Below are positions 30,757-39,824 of a stretch of DNA of 64,000 nt, piece after piece. The position numbers were made by a program, and so were the translations under genes. The notes beneath the pieces are model-generated. The model saw nothing but the letters and a program-made list of their open reading frames with translations. It searched no databases and was not told where the DNA came from. Position 1 is the stretch's first letter; every line of letters starts with the position of its first letter. Source of the stretch: Jeotgalibaca caeni (GTDB taxonomy: Bacteria; Bacillota; Bacilli; Lactobacillales; Aerococcaceae); NCBI RefSeq assembly GCF_028863945.1, contig NZ_JARBEA010000006.1:1-64000 (forward strand). Direction: 5' to 3'.

Positions 30757-32754
30757 TTGATTGAAATCGGTAAAAAAATAGGAGAACGCTACAAGATTAA
30801 GAGATTGATCGGTTCAGGTGGAATGTCTAACGTTTATTTAGGACACGACTTAATCTTGGACCGTGACGTAGCAGTAAAAGTTCTTCGCTACGATTTCCAG
30901 AATAATCGGGAAGCACTGAGACGCTTCCAAAGAGAAGCGCTGTCCGTTACGCAACTTATCCATCCAAACATTGTCGGTGTATATGATGTAGACGAAGAAG
31001 ACGGACAGCAGTACATCGTTATGGAGTACGTAGAAGGAACTGATTTGAAGCAGTACATCCAAACGGTAGGGCAAGCAACGCCAGAAGACGCGGTCCATAT
31101 CATGAGCCAAGTGTTGTCCGCAATGGCACTTGCTCATCGAAATCGGATCATTCACCGCGATATTAAACCGCAAAATTTATTGATTGATCGAGACAATACG
31201 ATTAAGGTAACCGATTTTGGGATTGCGGTAGCTCTATCCGATACCTCCATTACTCAAACCAATACGTTATTAGGGTCGGTTCATTATATTTCACCTGAAC
31301 AAGCCCGGGGAAGTGTCACCACCGTTAAATCAGACATTTATGCACTTGGTATTGTGTTATATGAACTCTTGAGCGGAGAAGTTCCTTTTGACGGAGAGTC
31401 TGCCGTTTCGATTGCGTTAAAACATTTCCAAGAACCCATGCCAACCGTACGCGAGAAGAACCCACATGTGCCGCAAAGCTTAGAAAATGTGATCTTAAAA
31501 GCTAGCGCAAAAGAACCGGCTGACCGATATGGTTCCTGTGATGAGATGTTGATGGATTTAGAAACAGCGTTGAGCCCTCAAAGAGCGCACGAATCACAGT
31601 TTGCACCAGCAGCGATGTTGGAAGAAACAAAAGTCTTAGAACCTGTTAAAATTCCTGCCAGTTCGGTACAACCTGTATCGGCAGCTCAAGTGACAGAAGA
31701 AGTAGTCAAAGAACCAAAGAAGAAAAAAGAACGTCAAAACGGGAAAGCAAATCGTTCGAAAAAACGTGGTTTCTTATTTGGACTTTTGTTCCTCTTTTTG
31801 GCGATTGGAGTATTCATCATGACGCTCGTCATGAATCAAGAACCAGAAGACATCGCGGTACCAACGATTTCAAATGTGACGGAAAATAGAGCGAAGTCTC
31901 TATTGGAAGAAGCGGGGCTTGGAGTAGGGGAAACCATTGAGGAACACGACGAAGAGATTGAAGAAGGATACGTGATTCGAACCAATCCAGAAGCAGGAGA
32001 TCCGGTTCCACCGGAGACGGAAGTTGATTTATATGTCAGCTTAGGCCCCGCACCTGTCGTTATTGAAGACTATTTAGGTGAGAATTATCAAGATGTCCGC
32101 GATGCCTTGCGTGATTTAGGGTTTAGGGTAGAACGGGTGGACCAATATGATTCTGCAGCAAGTGGCACCATCATTGATCAGAGCCTGACGCCAGGTTCTG
32201 AAGAATTAACGGAAAACACGACGATTACTTTAACCGTTAGTATGGGGCCACAAACATTTACTATGGAAGATTTAACCGGTTATACACGTGAAAGTGTTCA
32301 AGGATTTGCCAATGAGTATGGTCTCGATGTTGACTTCGAAGAAGAAAACTCTGACGATGTAGCAGAAGGATTGGTAATAACGCAGTCCATTCCACCACGG
32401 AGTAACTTCACACAAGGAGAATCGCTGGTTGTGACCATTTCTGCAGGTAAGGCAGAGCCGGAAATTGTGGTCTTTTCAAAAACAATCGCCATTCCTTACG
32501 AAGCTCCTGCTAAACCGTCGACTGGCAATAGTCAAGAATCAGGAGAGAGTGAAAGTTCTGCTCCGGCAACGAACCACATCACCATTTATATGCAAGATGC
32601 CGATCACCGCATCGAAGATGTTTTTCGTGAATTCGATATAGAAGAAAGTGAAGAAGTGACCTTGAACTTCCGGATTCTAGAAGGCGAGTCAGGAGCCTAT
32701 ATTGTTGAACGAGATGGAAAAGTTATTATGGAAGAGAAAAACTTAACCGAATAA
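30757..32754 (+). CDS. prkC: PASTA-domain serine/threonine protein kinase
   Basis: 665 residues starting at TTG, behind GAGGAGGG. Kinase domain 1-270 with GSGGMSNVY, K41, HRDIKPQN (D135) and DFG (153-155). A basic juxtamembrane stretch precedes one membrane helix (about 338-359). Outside the cell lie three PASTA repeats (about 366-432, 433-501, 502-570) that bind muropeptides, then a roughly 95-residue tail with a Ser/Glu-rich linker and a small beta domain. It senses cell-wall state. Confidence 0.95.
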   Translation: MIEIGKKIGERYKIKRLIGSGGMSNVYLGHDLILDRDVAVKVLRYDFQNNREALRRFQREALSVTQLIHPNIVGVYDVDEEDGQQYIVMEYVEGTDLKQYIQTVGQATPEDAVHIMSQVLSAMALAHRNRIIHRDIKPQNLLIDRDNTIKVTDFGIAVALSDTSITQTNTLLGSVHYISPEQARGSVTTVKSDIYALGIVLYELLSGEVPFDGESAVSIALKHFQEPMPTVREKNPHVPQSLENVILKASAKEPADRYGSCDEMLMDLETALSPQRAHESQFAPAAMLEETKVLEPVKIPASSVQPVSAAQVTEEVVKEPKKKKERQNGKANRSKKRGFLFGLLFLFLAIGVFIMTLVMNQEPEDIAVPTISNVTENRAKSLLEEAGLGVGETIEEHDEEIEEGYVIRTNPEAGDPVPPETEVDLYVSLGPAPVVIEDYLGENYQDVRDALRDLGFRVERVDQYDSAASGTIIDQSLTPGSEELTENTTITLTVSMGPQTFTMEDLTGYTRESVQGFANEYGLDVDFEEENSDDVAEGLVITQSIPPRSNFTQGESLVVTISAGKAEPEIVVFSKTIAIPYEAPAKPSTGNSQESGESESSAPATNHITIYMQDADHRIEDVFREFDIEESEEVTLNFRILEGESGAYIVERDGKVIMEEKNLTE

Positions 32755-32769
32755 AGAGGAGGCGTTCCC

Positions 32770-33666
32770 TTGCAGAAAGGTCAAATCAGAAAAGCGTTAA
32801 GTGGGTTTTACTATGTGTTTTCAGAAGGAAAAACCTATCAAACAAGAGGTAGAGGAAACTTTCGGGTCAAAGACACCAATCCATTAGTCGGTGATTTTGT
32901 GGAATTTGAGAGTGGAAATATGGAAGAAGGTGTGCTTGTTTCCATTCTTCCCCGTAAGAACGAATTAGTTCGGCCGCCGATTGCCAACATCGATGCGGGA
33001 ATTATCGTCATGTCTGCTATAGAGCCAGATTTTTCTACCTATTTAGTAGACCGGTTTTTAGTGTATTTAGAAGGGCAATTTATTGCCCCGATTATTTATA
33101 TTACGAAAACAGATTTATTGGACGAAAAACAACTCGAAGAGATGAAATCTTATCAATCCGACTATCAAAAACTAGGTTATACCGTTTTCTTAGCCGATCA
33201 AAGAGCAGACGGTGCGGTAAATGCGTTGCTGGATGAACTTGGAGAACGAACGGTCGTTTTCATCGGTCAATCCGGTGTAGGGAAATCAACATTGTTGAAT
33301 CAAATTCTTCCAGAACTAGCGCTTAAAACAGGTGAAATTTCTGCCTCTTTAGGAAGAGGACGACATACCACTCGTCATGTAGAGTTGATTCCTATTGGAG
33401 AAGCTCTTATTGCAGATACGCCTGGTTTCAGTAGTGTGGAACTAGAAGAGATTGAAGAAGAAAACCTACCAGATTTATTTCCTGAATTTTTAGCGAACCG
33501 TGATGAGTGTCGTTTTTCTGGTTGCTATCACTTAAACGAACCAAATTGCCGAATCAAACAACTGGTACAGTCTGGTGAGATTAGCGACTATCGCTACGAA
33601 CATTACTTACAATTCCTAGAAGAAATTAAAAATAGGAAGCCAAACTATCAAAAAAACAAAAAGTAA
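32770..33666 (+). CDS. rsgA: Ribosome small-subunit-dependent GTPase A
   Basis: 298 residues starting at TTG (GAGGAGG 8 bases upstream). Helps late 30S maturation. OB-fold N-terminus, circularly permuted GTPase (TKTD at about 115 before the P-loop GQSGVGKST at about 169), DTPGF, and zinc-binding residues in CRFSGCYHLNEPNC. Follows prkC by 15 bases. Confidence 0.95.
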   Translation: MQKGQIRKALSGFYYVFSEGKTYQTRGRGNFRVKDTNPLVGDFVEFESGNMEEGVLVSILPRKNELVRPPIANIDAGIIVMSAIEPDFSTYLVDRFLVYLEGQFIAPIIYITKTDLLDEKQLEEMKSYQSDYQKLGYTVFLADQRADGAVNALLDELGERTVVFIGQSGVGKSTLLNQILPELALKTGEISASLGRGRHTTRHVELIPIGEALIADTPGFSSVELEEIEEENLPDLFPEFLANRDECRFSGCYHLNEPNCRIKQLVQSGEISDYRYEHYLQFLEEIKNRKPNYQKNKK

Positions 33667-33682
33667 AAGGTGTGTGATACGC

Positions 33683-34339
33683 GTGATGATAGCTCCTTCC
33701 ATATTGAGCGCTGATTTTGCCAATTTAGCCCATGATGTGAAGCTGGTTGAGGAAGCAGGGGCAGGATATATTCATATCGATGCAATGGATGGCCAATTCG
33801 TGGATAATTTAACTTTCGGGCCGAATGTGGTAAAAGCACTTCGTCCTCATACGAAGTTGCCGCTTGATTGCCACCTCATGGTTGAGAATCCAGAAAAATT
33901 GATTCCAGCATTTGCCAAAGCAGGTGCCGATATTATTTCGATTCATGTAGAAGCGACCAAGCACATCCATGGTGCCTTACAAATGATTAAGCAAGAGAAT
34001 GTGAGTGCAGGGGTTGTCATTAACCCAGGCACGCCAGTTTCAGCCATTGAACCGATCTTAAGCGAAGTAGACCTAGTATTAGTGATGACCGTAAATCCAG
34101 GATTTGGTGGACAAAGTTTTATTGAAAGTACGGTCGCTAAGATTGAAACCTTGAACCAGCTTCGCAAGGATAAAAATTATCACTATCTGATCGAAGTGGA
34201 CGGCGGCATTACCGATGAAACAATTGGGCAGTGCAGCAAGGCTGGGGCAGACGTATTTGTAGCAGGATCGTACGTCTATGGCGCGAAAGATATTAAAAAA
34301 GCGATTCAAAGCTTGAAAGATGCGGCGCAACATGAATAA
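33683..34339 (+). CDS. rpe: Ribulose-phosphate 3-epimerase
   Basis: 218 residues, TIM barrel. Interconverts ribulose 5-phosphate and xylulose 5-phosphate. Shows APSILSADF, HIDAMDGQFVDNLTFG, the metal histidines DCHLMVE, and MTVNPGFGGQ. GTG at 33683 is preferred (AAGGTG about 10 bases upstream); an earlier GTG at 33674 overlaps the site, and an ATG directly follows at 33686. Overlaps thiN. Confidence 0.94.
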   Translation: MMIAPSILSADFANLAHDVKLVEEAGAGYIHIDAMDGQFVDNLTFGPNVVKALRPHTKLPLDCHLMVENPEKLIPAFAKAGADIISIHVEATKHIHGALQMIKQENVSAGVVINPGTPVSAIEPILSEVDLVLVMTVNPGFGGQSFIESTVAKIETLNQLRKDKNYHYLIEVDGGITDETIGQCSKAGADVFVAGSYVYGAKDIKKAIQSLKDAAQHE

Positions 34340-35000
34340 AAAAGCGGTCATTGTGGCAGGTGGCACAACGGGAAACTTGAATGAACATCAATCGCTGCTG
34401 AAAAATGCTGATGTCATTATTGGTGTAGATGGTGGAGCAGTGGCCTTACTTGAAGCGGGAGTGAGGGTTGACGTAGCCATAGGGGATTTTGATTCCATTT
34501 CAGCGGAAAACCTTCAACTCTTGAAAGACAAGGCTGAAAAAGTGATCGAATTGCCGGCGGAGAAGGATTTAACCGATACAGAAGCTGCATTGGAATATGC
34601 GGCGCAACAGTTGGAAGTAGATACAATTTTTATGTTGGGATTATTTGGTGGTCGGGTTGACCATATGATGAGTAATCTGTGGGTAGCCTACCATCCTGAT
34701 TTCCAGGGAATCATCGAAAAGGTTGTGATGATAGATGAGGCAAATACATTGTCGTTCTATCGTCCCGGATCTTATCACGTTCATAAAGAGGAAGATAAGA
34801 AATACCTTTCCTTCATTAGCATGACCGCAGTGGAAGACTTGCGTTTAAGTGGGGTAAAGTATTCACTGGATGGGAAAGACTTTGATCATCCGATTGCTCT
34901 TGTCAGCAATGAATTTCTAGATAAAGAGATGAACTTTTCTTTTGCGGCAGGTTTAATAGCTATGGTCCAAAGTAAAGATATAATTAAAAAAAGAAGTTGA
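34332..35000 (+). CDS. thiN: Thiamine pyrophosphokinase
   Basis: 222 residues. Converts thiamine to thiamine diphosphate. Typical motifs are GVDGGAVALLEAGVRVDVAI, GDFDSIS, EKDLTDTEAAL and GLFGGRVDHM. It starts inside the last codons of rpe with little Shine-Dalgarno, so translation is probably coupled. Its stop codon lies within the terminator stem. Functionally it partners the ThiT-like importer at 12769, though not in the same operon. Confidence 0.94.
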   Translation: MNKKAVIVAGGTTGNLNEHQSLLKNADVIIGVDGGAVALLEAGVRVDVAIGDFDSISAENLQLLKDKAEKVIELPAEKDLTDTEAALEYAAQQLEVDTIFMLGLFGGRVDHMMSNLWVAYHPDFQGIIEKVVMIDEANTLSFYRPGSYHVHKEEDKKYLSFISMTAVEDLRLSGVKYSLDGKDFDHPIALVSNEFLDKEMNFSFAAGLIAMVQSKDIIKKRS

Positions 35001-35024
35001 GCTGCAGACTCAACTTCTTTTTTT
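34984..35024. terminator. Bidirectional terminator between thiN and rpmB
   Basis: GAAGTTGAG (34993-35001) pairs perfectly with CTCAACTTC (35009-35017). Seven T follow on the plus strand and A-rich bases precede it (T run for the minus strand), so it serves both genes. It contains the thiN stop. Confidence 0.92.
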
Positions 35025-35028
35025 ATGA

Positions 35029-35217
35029 TTATACGCGTTCTACTTTACCTGATTTCAAAGCACGAGCAGAAACCCATACTTTTTTAGGTGTTCCATCAAC
35101 CATGATGCGAACTTTTTGCAAGTTTGGTTTGTAGGTACGTTTTGTAGCGTTTAAAGCGTGAGAACGGTTGTTACCGGAACGGCTTTTACGTCCTGTGATG
35201 TAGCATTCTTTTGCCAT
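35029..35217 (-). CDS. rpmB: 50S ribosomal protein L28
   Basis: 62 residues, basic, with the L28 start [20 protein letters not shown] and end [22 protein letters not shown] lies 8 bases before the ATG. It is monocistronic, leftward, and divergent from yloU, the same arrangement as in Bacillus. Confidence 0.97.
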   Translation of the reverse strand: MAKECYITGRKSRSGNNRSHALNATKRTYKPNLQKVRIMVDGTPKKVWVSARALKSGKVERV

Positions 35218-35288
35218 TTCCTTACCTCCTTTAGTTGTATCAGAAGCACTAGTATTCGGGATGTTATTCCAATTTCATACACTTGAAT

Positions 35289-35317
35289 AATTTATCATAA
35301 TTCATTCGTGAATGCAA
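35289..35317 (-). promoter_or_regulatory. rpmB promoter
   Basis: On the minus strand TTGCAT (35312-35317), 17-base spacer, TAAATT (35289-35294), with TGA directly before it as an extended -10. The leader is about 65 bases. The rest of the 35218-35543 gap holds the yloU promoter and an AT-rich inverted repeat. Confidence 0.55.
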
Positions 35318-35363
35318 CTCTTTTAAAGTAAAAATACTTGACACTCTTTTATTATTTTCATGC

Positions 35364-35395
35364 TTTTCAAAACTATATCTTGTAACTTTTGAAAA
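35364..35395. repeat. 9-bp inverted repeat between divergent rpmB and yloU promoters
   Basis: TTTTCAAAA (35364-35372) and TTTTGAAAA (35387-35395) are perfect inverse copies around 14 bases. It lies about 50 bases upstream of each promoter core. It could be an operator or simply AT-rich chance; no T run follows on the plus strand. Confidence 0.5.
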
Positions 35396-35443
35396 AAATA
35401 AGTACTATTAGGAAAGGAATTTTATCATTGGAGGCATATTCTT

Positions 35444-35452
35444 TGGTATAAT
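35444..35452 (+). promoter_or_regulatory. yloU promoter, extended -10
   Basis: TGGTATAAT is a TGn-extended perfect -10. No good -35 is seen. The leader to yloU is about 85 bases. Confidence 0.65.
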
Positions 35453-35543
35453 GTCTACAAAGAGAGTTATTTTTAAGGGAAAATATGCTATCATGGATGT
35501 TGATTAGTGTTTATTCCGATTCATACCAAGGAGGAATTCGAAC

Positions 35544-35906
35544 ATGGCAGTGAAAATCCAAACAGAATACGGAGAAATTGGCTTAACAAATGAAGTAATC
35601 GCAACGGTTGTGGGAGGAGCTGCTACTGATAACTATGGGGTCGTCGGTATGGCAAGCAAGAACCAAATTAGAGATAACATCAACGAGATTTTGAAAAAAG
35701 AAAATTATTCAAAAGGCGTTATCGTTCGTCAAGAAGGCGAAGGTGTGGCGGTTGACGTTTATATTGTTGTTCTTTATGGAACAAAGATTTCAGAAATCTG
35801 TCGAAATGTCCAAATTCAAGTGAAATATAACTTAGAAACCATGCTTGGGTTTGCCGCAGAACAAGTGAACGTATTTGTACAAGGCGTTCGCGTACTGAAC
35901 GACTAA
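35544..35906 (+). CDS. yloU: Asp23/YloU-family protein
   Basis: 120 residues of the Asp23/Gls24 family, with VATVVGGAATDNYGVVGMAS and the hydrophobic V-x-V-x-I-V-V strand after GVAVDV. No membrane segment. Members associate with the cell envelope or cope with alkaline stress; precise function is unclear. It always lies upstream of the YloV/FakA gene in Firmicutes, as here. GGAGG precedes the ATG. Confidence 0.88.
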   Translation: MAVKIQTEYGEIGLTNEVIATVVGGAATDNYGVVGMASKNQIRDNINEILKKENYSKGVIVRQEGEGVAVDVYIVVLYGTKISEICRNVQIQVKYNLETMLGFAAEQVNVFVQGVRVLND

Positions 35907-35948
35907 TGGAGAGATCACCATTCCACATGGTGAAGGAGGATATGTAAG

Positions 35949-37628
35949 GTGAATAAAACAGAATTGACTGCTAGTGATTTAAAAGCGATGGTGGAGGTCG
36001 CACAAGAGCGTTTGAGTGAAAATGCAGAATATGTGAACTCTCTGAATGTTTTTCCGGTTCCAGATGGCGATACCGGTACAAATATGAACCTTTCGTTTAC
36101 TTCCGGTGCTGATCGTGTAGCACTAGCAGAAGTAGATCGCATCGATCAACTAGGAAAAGACCTGGCTAAGGGACTATTAATGGGAGCGAGAGGAAACTCT
36201 GGCGTTATTTTATCTCAATTATTCCGCGGCTTTTCAAAAGCAATGGAAGGAAAAGCTAGCCTAAATGCAAATGATTTTGCAGCAGCGTTCTCTCAAGGTG
36301 TAGAAACAGCCTACAAAGCTGTTATGAAACCTGTTGAAGGAACCATTCTTACTGTTGCTCGTGAATCGGCGAAAGAAGGCGCAGAAAAAGCGAAACATAC
36401 AGATAATATCATCGAAGTGATGGAAACAGTCGTACAATCTGCAAAAGTAAGTTTGGAAAACACACCAAATTTATTAGCCGTACTGAAAGAAGTAGGGGTT
36501 GTAGATAGTGGCGGTCAAGGATTGCTCTTCATCTACCAAGGATTCCTAGAATCTTTAACGGGTGAAAAGGTTTCTGTAAAAACAAAAACAATCGAAAAAG
36601 CAGATGTAACTGAAATTGCTCACCATGAGAATTTTGGGAATATTGGCCATGCTGTTACAAGCGAAAACATTGAGTTTGGGTACTGTACAGAAATCATGGT
36701 AAGACTAGGTGAAGGAAAAACTGTCTCAGAAGAGTTCGATTACGATGTATTCCGTAATCACTTGAATGAAGTAGGGGATTCTCTCTTAGTAGTTGCTGAT
36801 GATGAGATTGTTAAAGTTCACGTTCACACGGAATATCCTGGTGAAGTGATGAATTATGGTCAAAAATTTGGATCATTAGTTAAAATTAAAGTGGACAACA
36901 TGCGTCTGCAACACGATGAAGTGATGGAAAAAGGGAGCGCATCAACTGCAACAGAGAAAGAAATGCCGAAAAAACCATATGGTGTCATTGCTGTGGCAGC
37001 AGGAGAAGGCGTTCAAAATCTCTTTAAGAGCCTAGGTGTTGCGACGATTATTCCAGGTGGACAAACGATGAATCCAAGTACGGAAGATATTTTGAAGGCT
37101 ATTGATTCATGCAATGCAGAAAAAACAATTATCTTACCGAACAACAAAAATATTTTCATGGCTGCTGAACAAGCTGCTCAAGTATCTGATAGAGAAGTAG
37201 TGGTTATTCCATCTAAGACGATTTCACAAGGTTTGACAGCAATGTTGGCCTTTGATGATCAAGCTAATCTAGATACAAATAAAGAAAACATGACATTAGA
37301 ACTTGATAATGTGAAGAGCGGTCAAATTACGAATGCAGTTCGTGATACTGAAATCGACGGCTTAGCTATCACAAAAGATGATTACATGGGTATTGTTGAC
37401 GGTAAGATTGTTACTTCTCATGCAGATCGCTTCTCAGCCGTTCTAGAAACTCTTCGCCAGATGATTGATGAGGACAGTGAAATTGTCACATTGATTTACG
37501 GAGAAGAAGCAACTGAAGAAGAGACACAAAACATCGCCGACAACATTGCGGAAGAGTTTGAAGATGTTGAAGTGGAAGTTCAAGCGGGAAATCAACCGGT
37601 TTACACATACTTAATTTCAGTAGAATAA
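35949..37628 (+). CDS. fakA: Fatty acid kinase catalytic subunit FakA (YloV, DAK2 domain)
   Basis: 559 residues. Phosphorylates fatty acids bound to FakB proteins (not in the window) so that PlsX/PlsY can use them. The DhaL-like N-terminal domain (about 8-200) has the ATP/Mg site FPVPDGDTGTNMNLSF and ARGNSGVILSQLFRG; the middle and C-terminal DegV-like regions follow. The GTG start lies 8 bases after AAGGAGG. A 6-bp hairpin CACCAT/ATGGTG (35916-35932) immediately precedes that site. Its nearness to plsX and acpP fits the pathway. Confidence 0.92.
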   Translation: MNKTELTASDLKAMVEVAQERLSENAEYVNSLNVFPVPDGDTGTNMNLSFTSGADRVALAEVDRIDQLGKDLAKGLLMGARGNSGVILSQLFRGFSKAMEGKASLNANDFAAAFSQGVETAYKAVMKPVEGTILTVARESAKEGAEKAKHTDNIIEVMETVVQSAKVSLENTPNLLAVLKEVGVVDSGGQGLLFIYQGFLESLTGEKVSVKTKTIEKADVTEIAHHENFGNIGHAVTSENIEFGYCTEIMVRLGEGKTVSEEFDYDVFRNHLNEVGDSLLVVADDEIVKVHVHTEYPGEVMNYGQKFGSLVKIKVDNMRLQHDEVMEKGSASTATEKEMPKKPYGVIAVAAGEGVQNLFKSLGVATIIPGGQTMNPSTEDILKAIDSCNAEKTIILPNNKNIFMAAEQAAQVSDREVVVIPSKTISQGLTAMLAFDDQANLDTNKENMTLELDNVKSGQITNAVRDTEIDGLAITKDDYMGIVDGKIVTSHADRFSAVLETLRQMIDEDSEIVTLIYGEEATEEETQNIADNIAEEFEDVEVEVQAGNQPVYTYLISVE

Positions 37629-37638
37629 ATACAACCAA

Positions 37639-37670
37639 AGAGGCTGGGGCTTTTGCCTCAGTCTCTTTTT
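37639..37670 (+). terminator. Terminator between fakA and recG
   Basis: AGAGGCTGGGGC (37639-37650) pairs with GCCTCAGTCTCT (37655-37666) with two G-T wobbles, then T5. Only 15 bases separate it from the recG ribosome site, with no promoter visible there. Confidence 0.8.
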
Positions 37671-37700
37671 GGCAGTAAACACGAAAGGAGATGATTGCAA

Positions 37701-39749
37701 ATGACAGAGGCAGTGAAATCTGTTTACGATAGTATTGAGGTTCTTCCTGGCATCGGTCCTAAACGTTTAGAAGCGCTCCATTCTTTGGGTCTTTATACGA
37801 TTTATGACTTACTCACTCATTTTCCCTTTCGTTATGAGGATATCCAAGTACGTTCTTTGGATGAAATAGAGGATCAAGAAAAAGTAACCTTAAAGGGGAA
37901 TGTGGTCACCCCCGCTACGGTACATCACTATGGTTATAAGAAGAGTCGCTTGTCATTTAAGATTGCAACAGAAGATGCAGTGGTTCAAGTGACCTTCTTT
38001 AATCAACCATACTTAAAAAGCCAAGTAAACTTAGAAGAAGAAGTAATGATTTTTGGTAAATGGGACGCCTTGCGCCAGAGCTTGTCTGGATACAAAATTC
38101 TAGGTTCTAAGCCCGATCAGGACTTCGAATCGGTATACCATGTGAATAAGCATATCAAACAAAAAACATTGCTTACGATTATCCAGGCTGCCTTTCAAGA
38201 ATATGCGGAGTTTATTCCGGAGATTATCCCGCAATCACTGCGTGAGCATTACCGCTTGCTAAGTCACAAAGAAGCGATTCAAGGGATGCATTTTCCTCAA
38301 AGTGAAGCAGAATTTCTCCAAGGGACCAGACAGATTATTTATCAGGAATTCCTCTTGTATCAATTGAAGTTGCAACTGATTCGTTATAATCGAAAAAAAG
38401 AGCAAGCAGGGATTGCTGTTCTTTATGATGTGAAACGATTGAAAGAATTTATCACAACGCTTCCTTTTGATTTAACCGACGGACAAAAGCGGGTGGTAAA
38501 TGAAATTTGTCGTGATTTAAGAGAGCTCTTTGAGATGAATCGGTTATTGCAAGGAGATGTAGGGAGCGGGAAGACGGTTGTGGCAGTTATCGCCTTTGTA
38601 GCTACTATTTTAGGCGGATACCAAGGCGCTATGATGGTTCCAACAGAAATTCTCGCTGAACAACACTACCAAACCATTTCCGAGTTATTTGAAGGGACAG
38701 AATATACCGTTGCGCTCCTGACAGGCAGTACCAAAACAAAAGAACGCCGTGAACTCTTATTGGCTCTAGAGGAAGGCCGAATCGACCTGTTGATTGGAAC
38801 CCATGCGTTGATTCAAGATGACGTGACCTTCCATAATCTCGGTTTGGTTGTGACCGACGAGCAGCACCGATTTGGAGTAAATCAGCGACAAAAATTAAAC
38901 GAGAAAGGGCAAAATGCAAATGCCCTTTATATGACCGCTACACCGATTCCGCGTACATTGGCGATTACAATGATGGGGGAAATGGACGTATCGGTACTAG
39001 ACCAACTGCCGGATGGACGGATTCCCATTCGAACGATTTGGACGAAGTCAGACAAAATGGAACGAGCCTTGGAGTTTATCGATCAACAGTTAGAACTGGG
39101 AAGACAAGCCTATATCATTACGCCGTTAATCGAAAAAAGTGAATTGATTGATTTGAAGAATGCGGAGGAAGTCCACCGAATGGTAAACGAGTATTACCGT
39201 GGGAAGTGGCAAGTCGGCTTGTTGCATGGTCGTCAAAAAGCAGACGAAAAAGATCGAATTATGCACGCCTTCAAAGACAATAAATACCAAGTGCTTGTTT
39301 CAACAACCGTTATTGAGGTTGGGTTGAACGTTCCAAATGCAACGGTAATGGTGATTCAAGATGCTGAGCGCTTTGGGCTCTCACAACTCCACCAGTTAAG
39401 AGGCCGGGTTGGTAGGGGGAGTGAAGAATCATTCTGCTTATTGTTGGCGAACCCTAAAACAGAAAATGGGAAAGAACGAATGCGCATCATGACAGAGTCC
39501 ACAGATGGCTTCTATTTAAGTCAAAAGGACTTAGAGTTAAGAGGATCTGGAGATTTATTTGGAGTCAAACAAGCAGGACTACCTGAATTTAAGTATGCAG
39601 ACATTGTAAAACATGAGAATGTATTAACAGCTGCCCACCAAGATGCCATGCGTTTATTGAGCCTGGAAGATTTCTTTGAGGCACCGGATTATGAACCATT
39701 GCGGAATTACTTAGATATGGAACGAAAACTTGCGAAAAATTTGCAATGA
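37701..39749 (+). CDS. recG: ATP-dependent DNA helicase RecG
   Basis: 682 residues. Reverses and remodels stalled forks and branched DNA. N-terminal wedge/OB domain (about 10-200), then helicase motifs: GDVGSGKT (about 285), DEQHRFGV, TATPIPRT and the LRGRVGRG motif. ATG at 37701 is favoured over the TTG two codons earlier because AAAGGAG then has 10-base spacing. In Bacillus fapR follows; here plsX follows directly and fapR is absent. Confidence 0.95.
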   Translation: MTEAVKSVYDSIEVLPGIGPKRLEALHSLGLYTIYDLLTHFPFRYEDIQVRSLDEIEDQEKVTLKGNVVTPATVHHYGYKKSRLSFKIATEDAVVQVTFFNQPYLKSQVNLEEEVMIFGKWDALRQSLSGYKILGSKPDQDFESVYHVNKHIKQKTLLTIIQAAFQEYAEFIPEIIPQSLREHYRLLSHKEAIQGMHFPQSEAEFLQGTRQIIYQEFLLYQLKLQLIRYNRKKEQAGIAVLYDVKRLKEFITTLPFDLTDGQKRVVNEICRDLRELFEMNRLLQGDVGSGKTVVAVIAFVATILGGYQGAMMVPTEILAEQHYQTISELFEGTEYTVALLTGSTKTKERRELLLALEEGRIDLLIGTHALIQDDVTFHNLGLVVTDEQHRFGVNQRQKLNEKGQNANALYMTATPIPRTLAITMMGEMDVSVLDQLPDGRIPIRTIWTKSDKMERALEFIDQQLELGRQAYIITPLIEKSELIDLKNAEEVHRMVNEYYRGKWQVGLLHGRQKADEKDRIMHAFKDNKYQVLVSTTVIEVGLNVPNATVMVIQDAERFGLSQLHQLRGRVGRGSEESFCLLLANPKTENGKERMRIMTESTDGFYLSQKDLELRGSGDLFGVKQAGLPEFKYADIVKHENVLTAAHQDAMRLLSLEDFFEAPDYEPLRNYLDMERKLAKNLQ

Positions 39750-39824
39750 TAGGAAAACAAAGATGACAATTTCCGCAGTCTTCTCTAAAATAGAAACTAT
39801 CAGAATATGAAATGAGGGTAACAG

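Noticed and set aside
35338-35343. Perfect TTGACA in the rpmB-yloU gap
   Set aside because: No -10 element lies 15-19 bases downstream.
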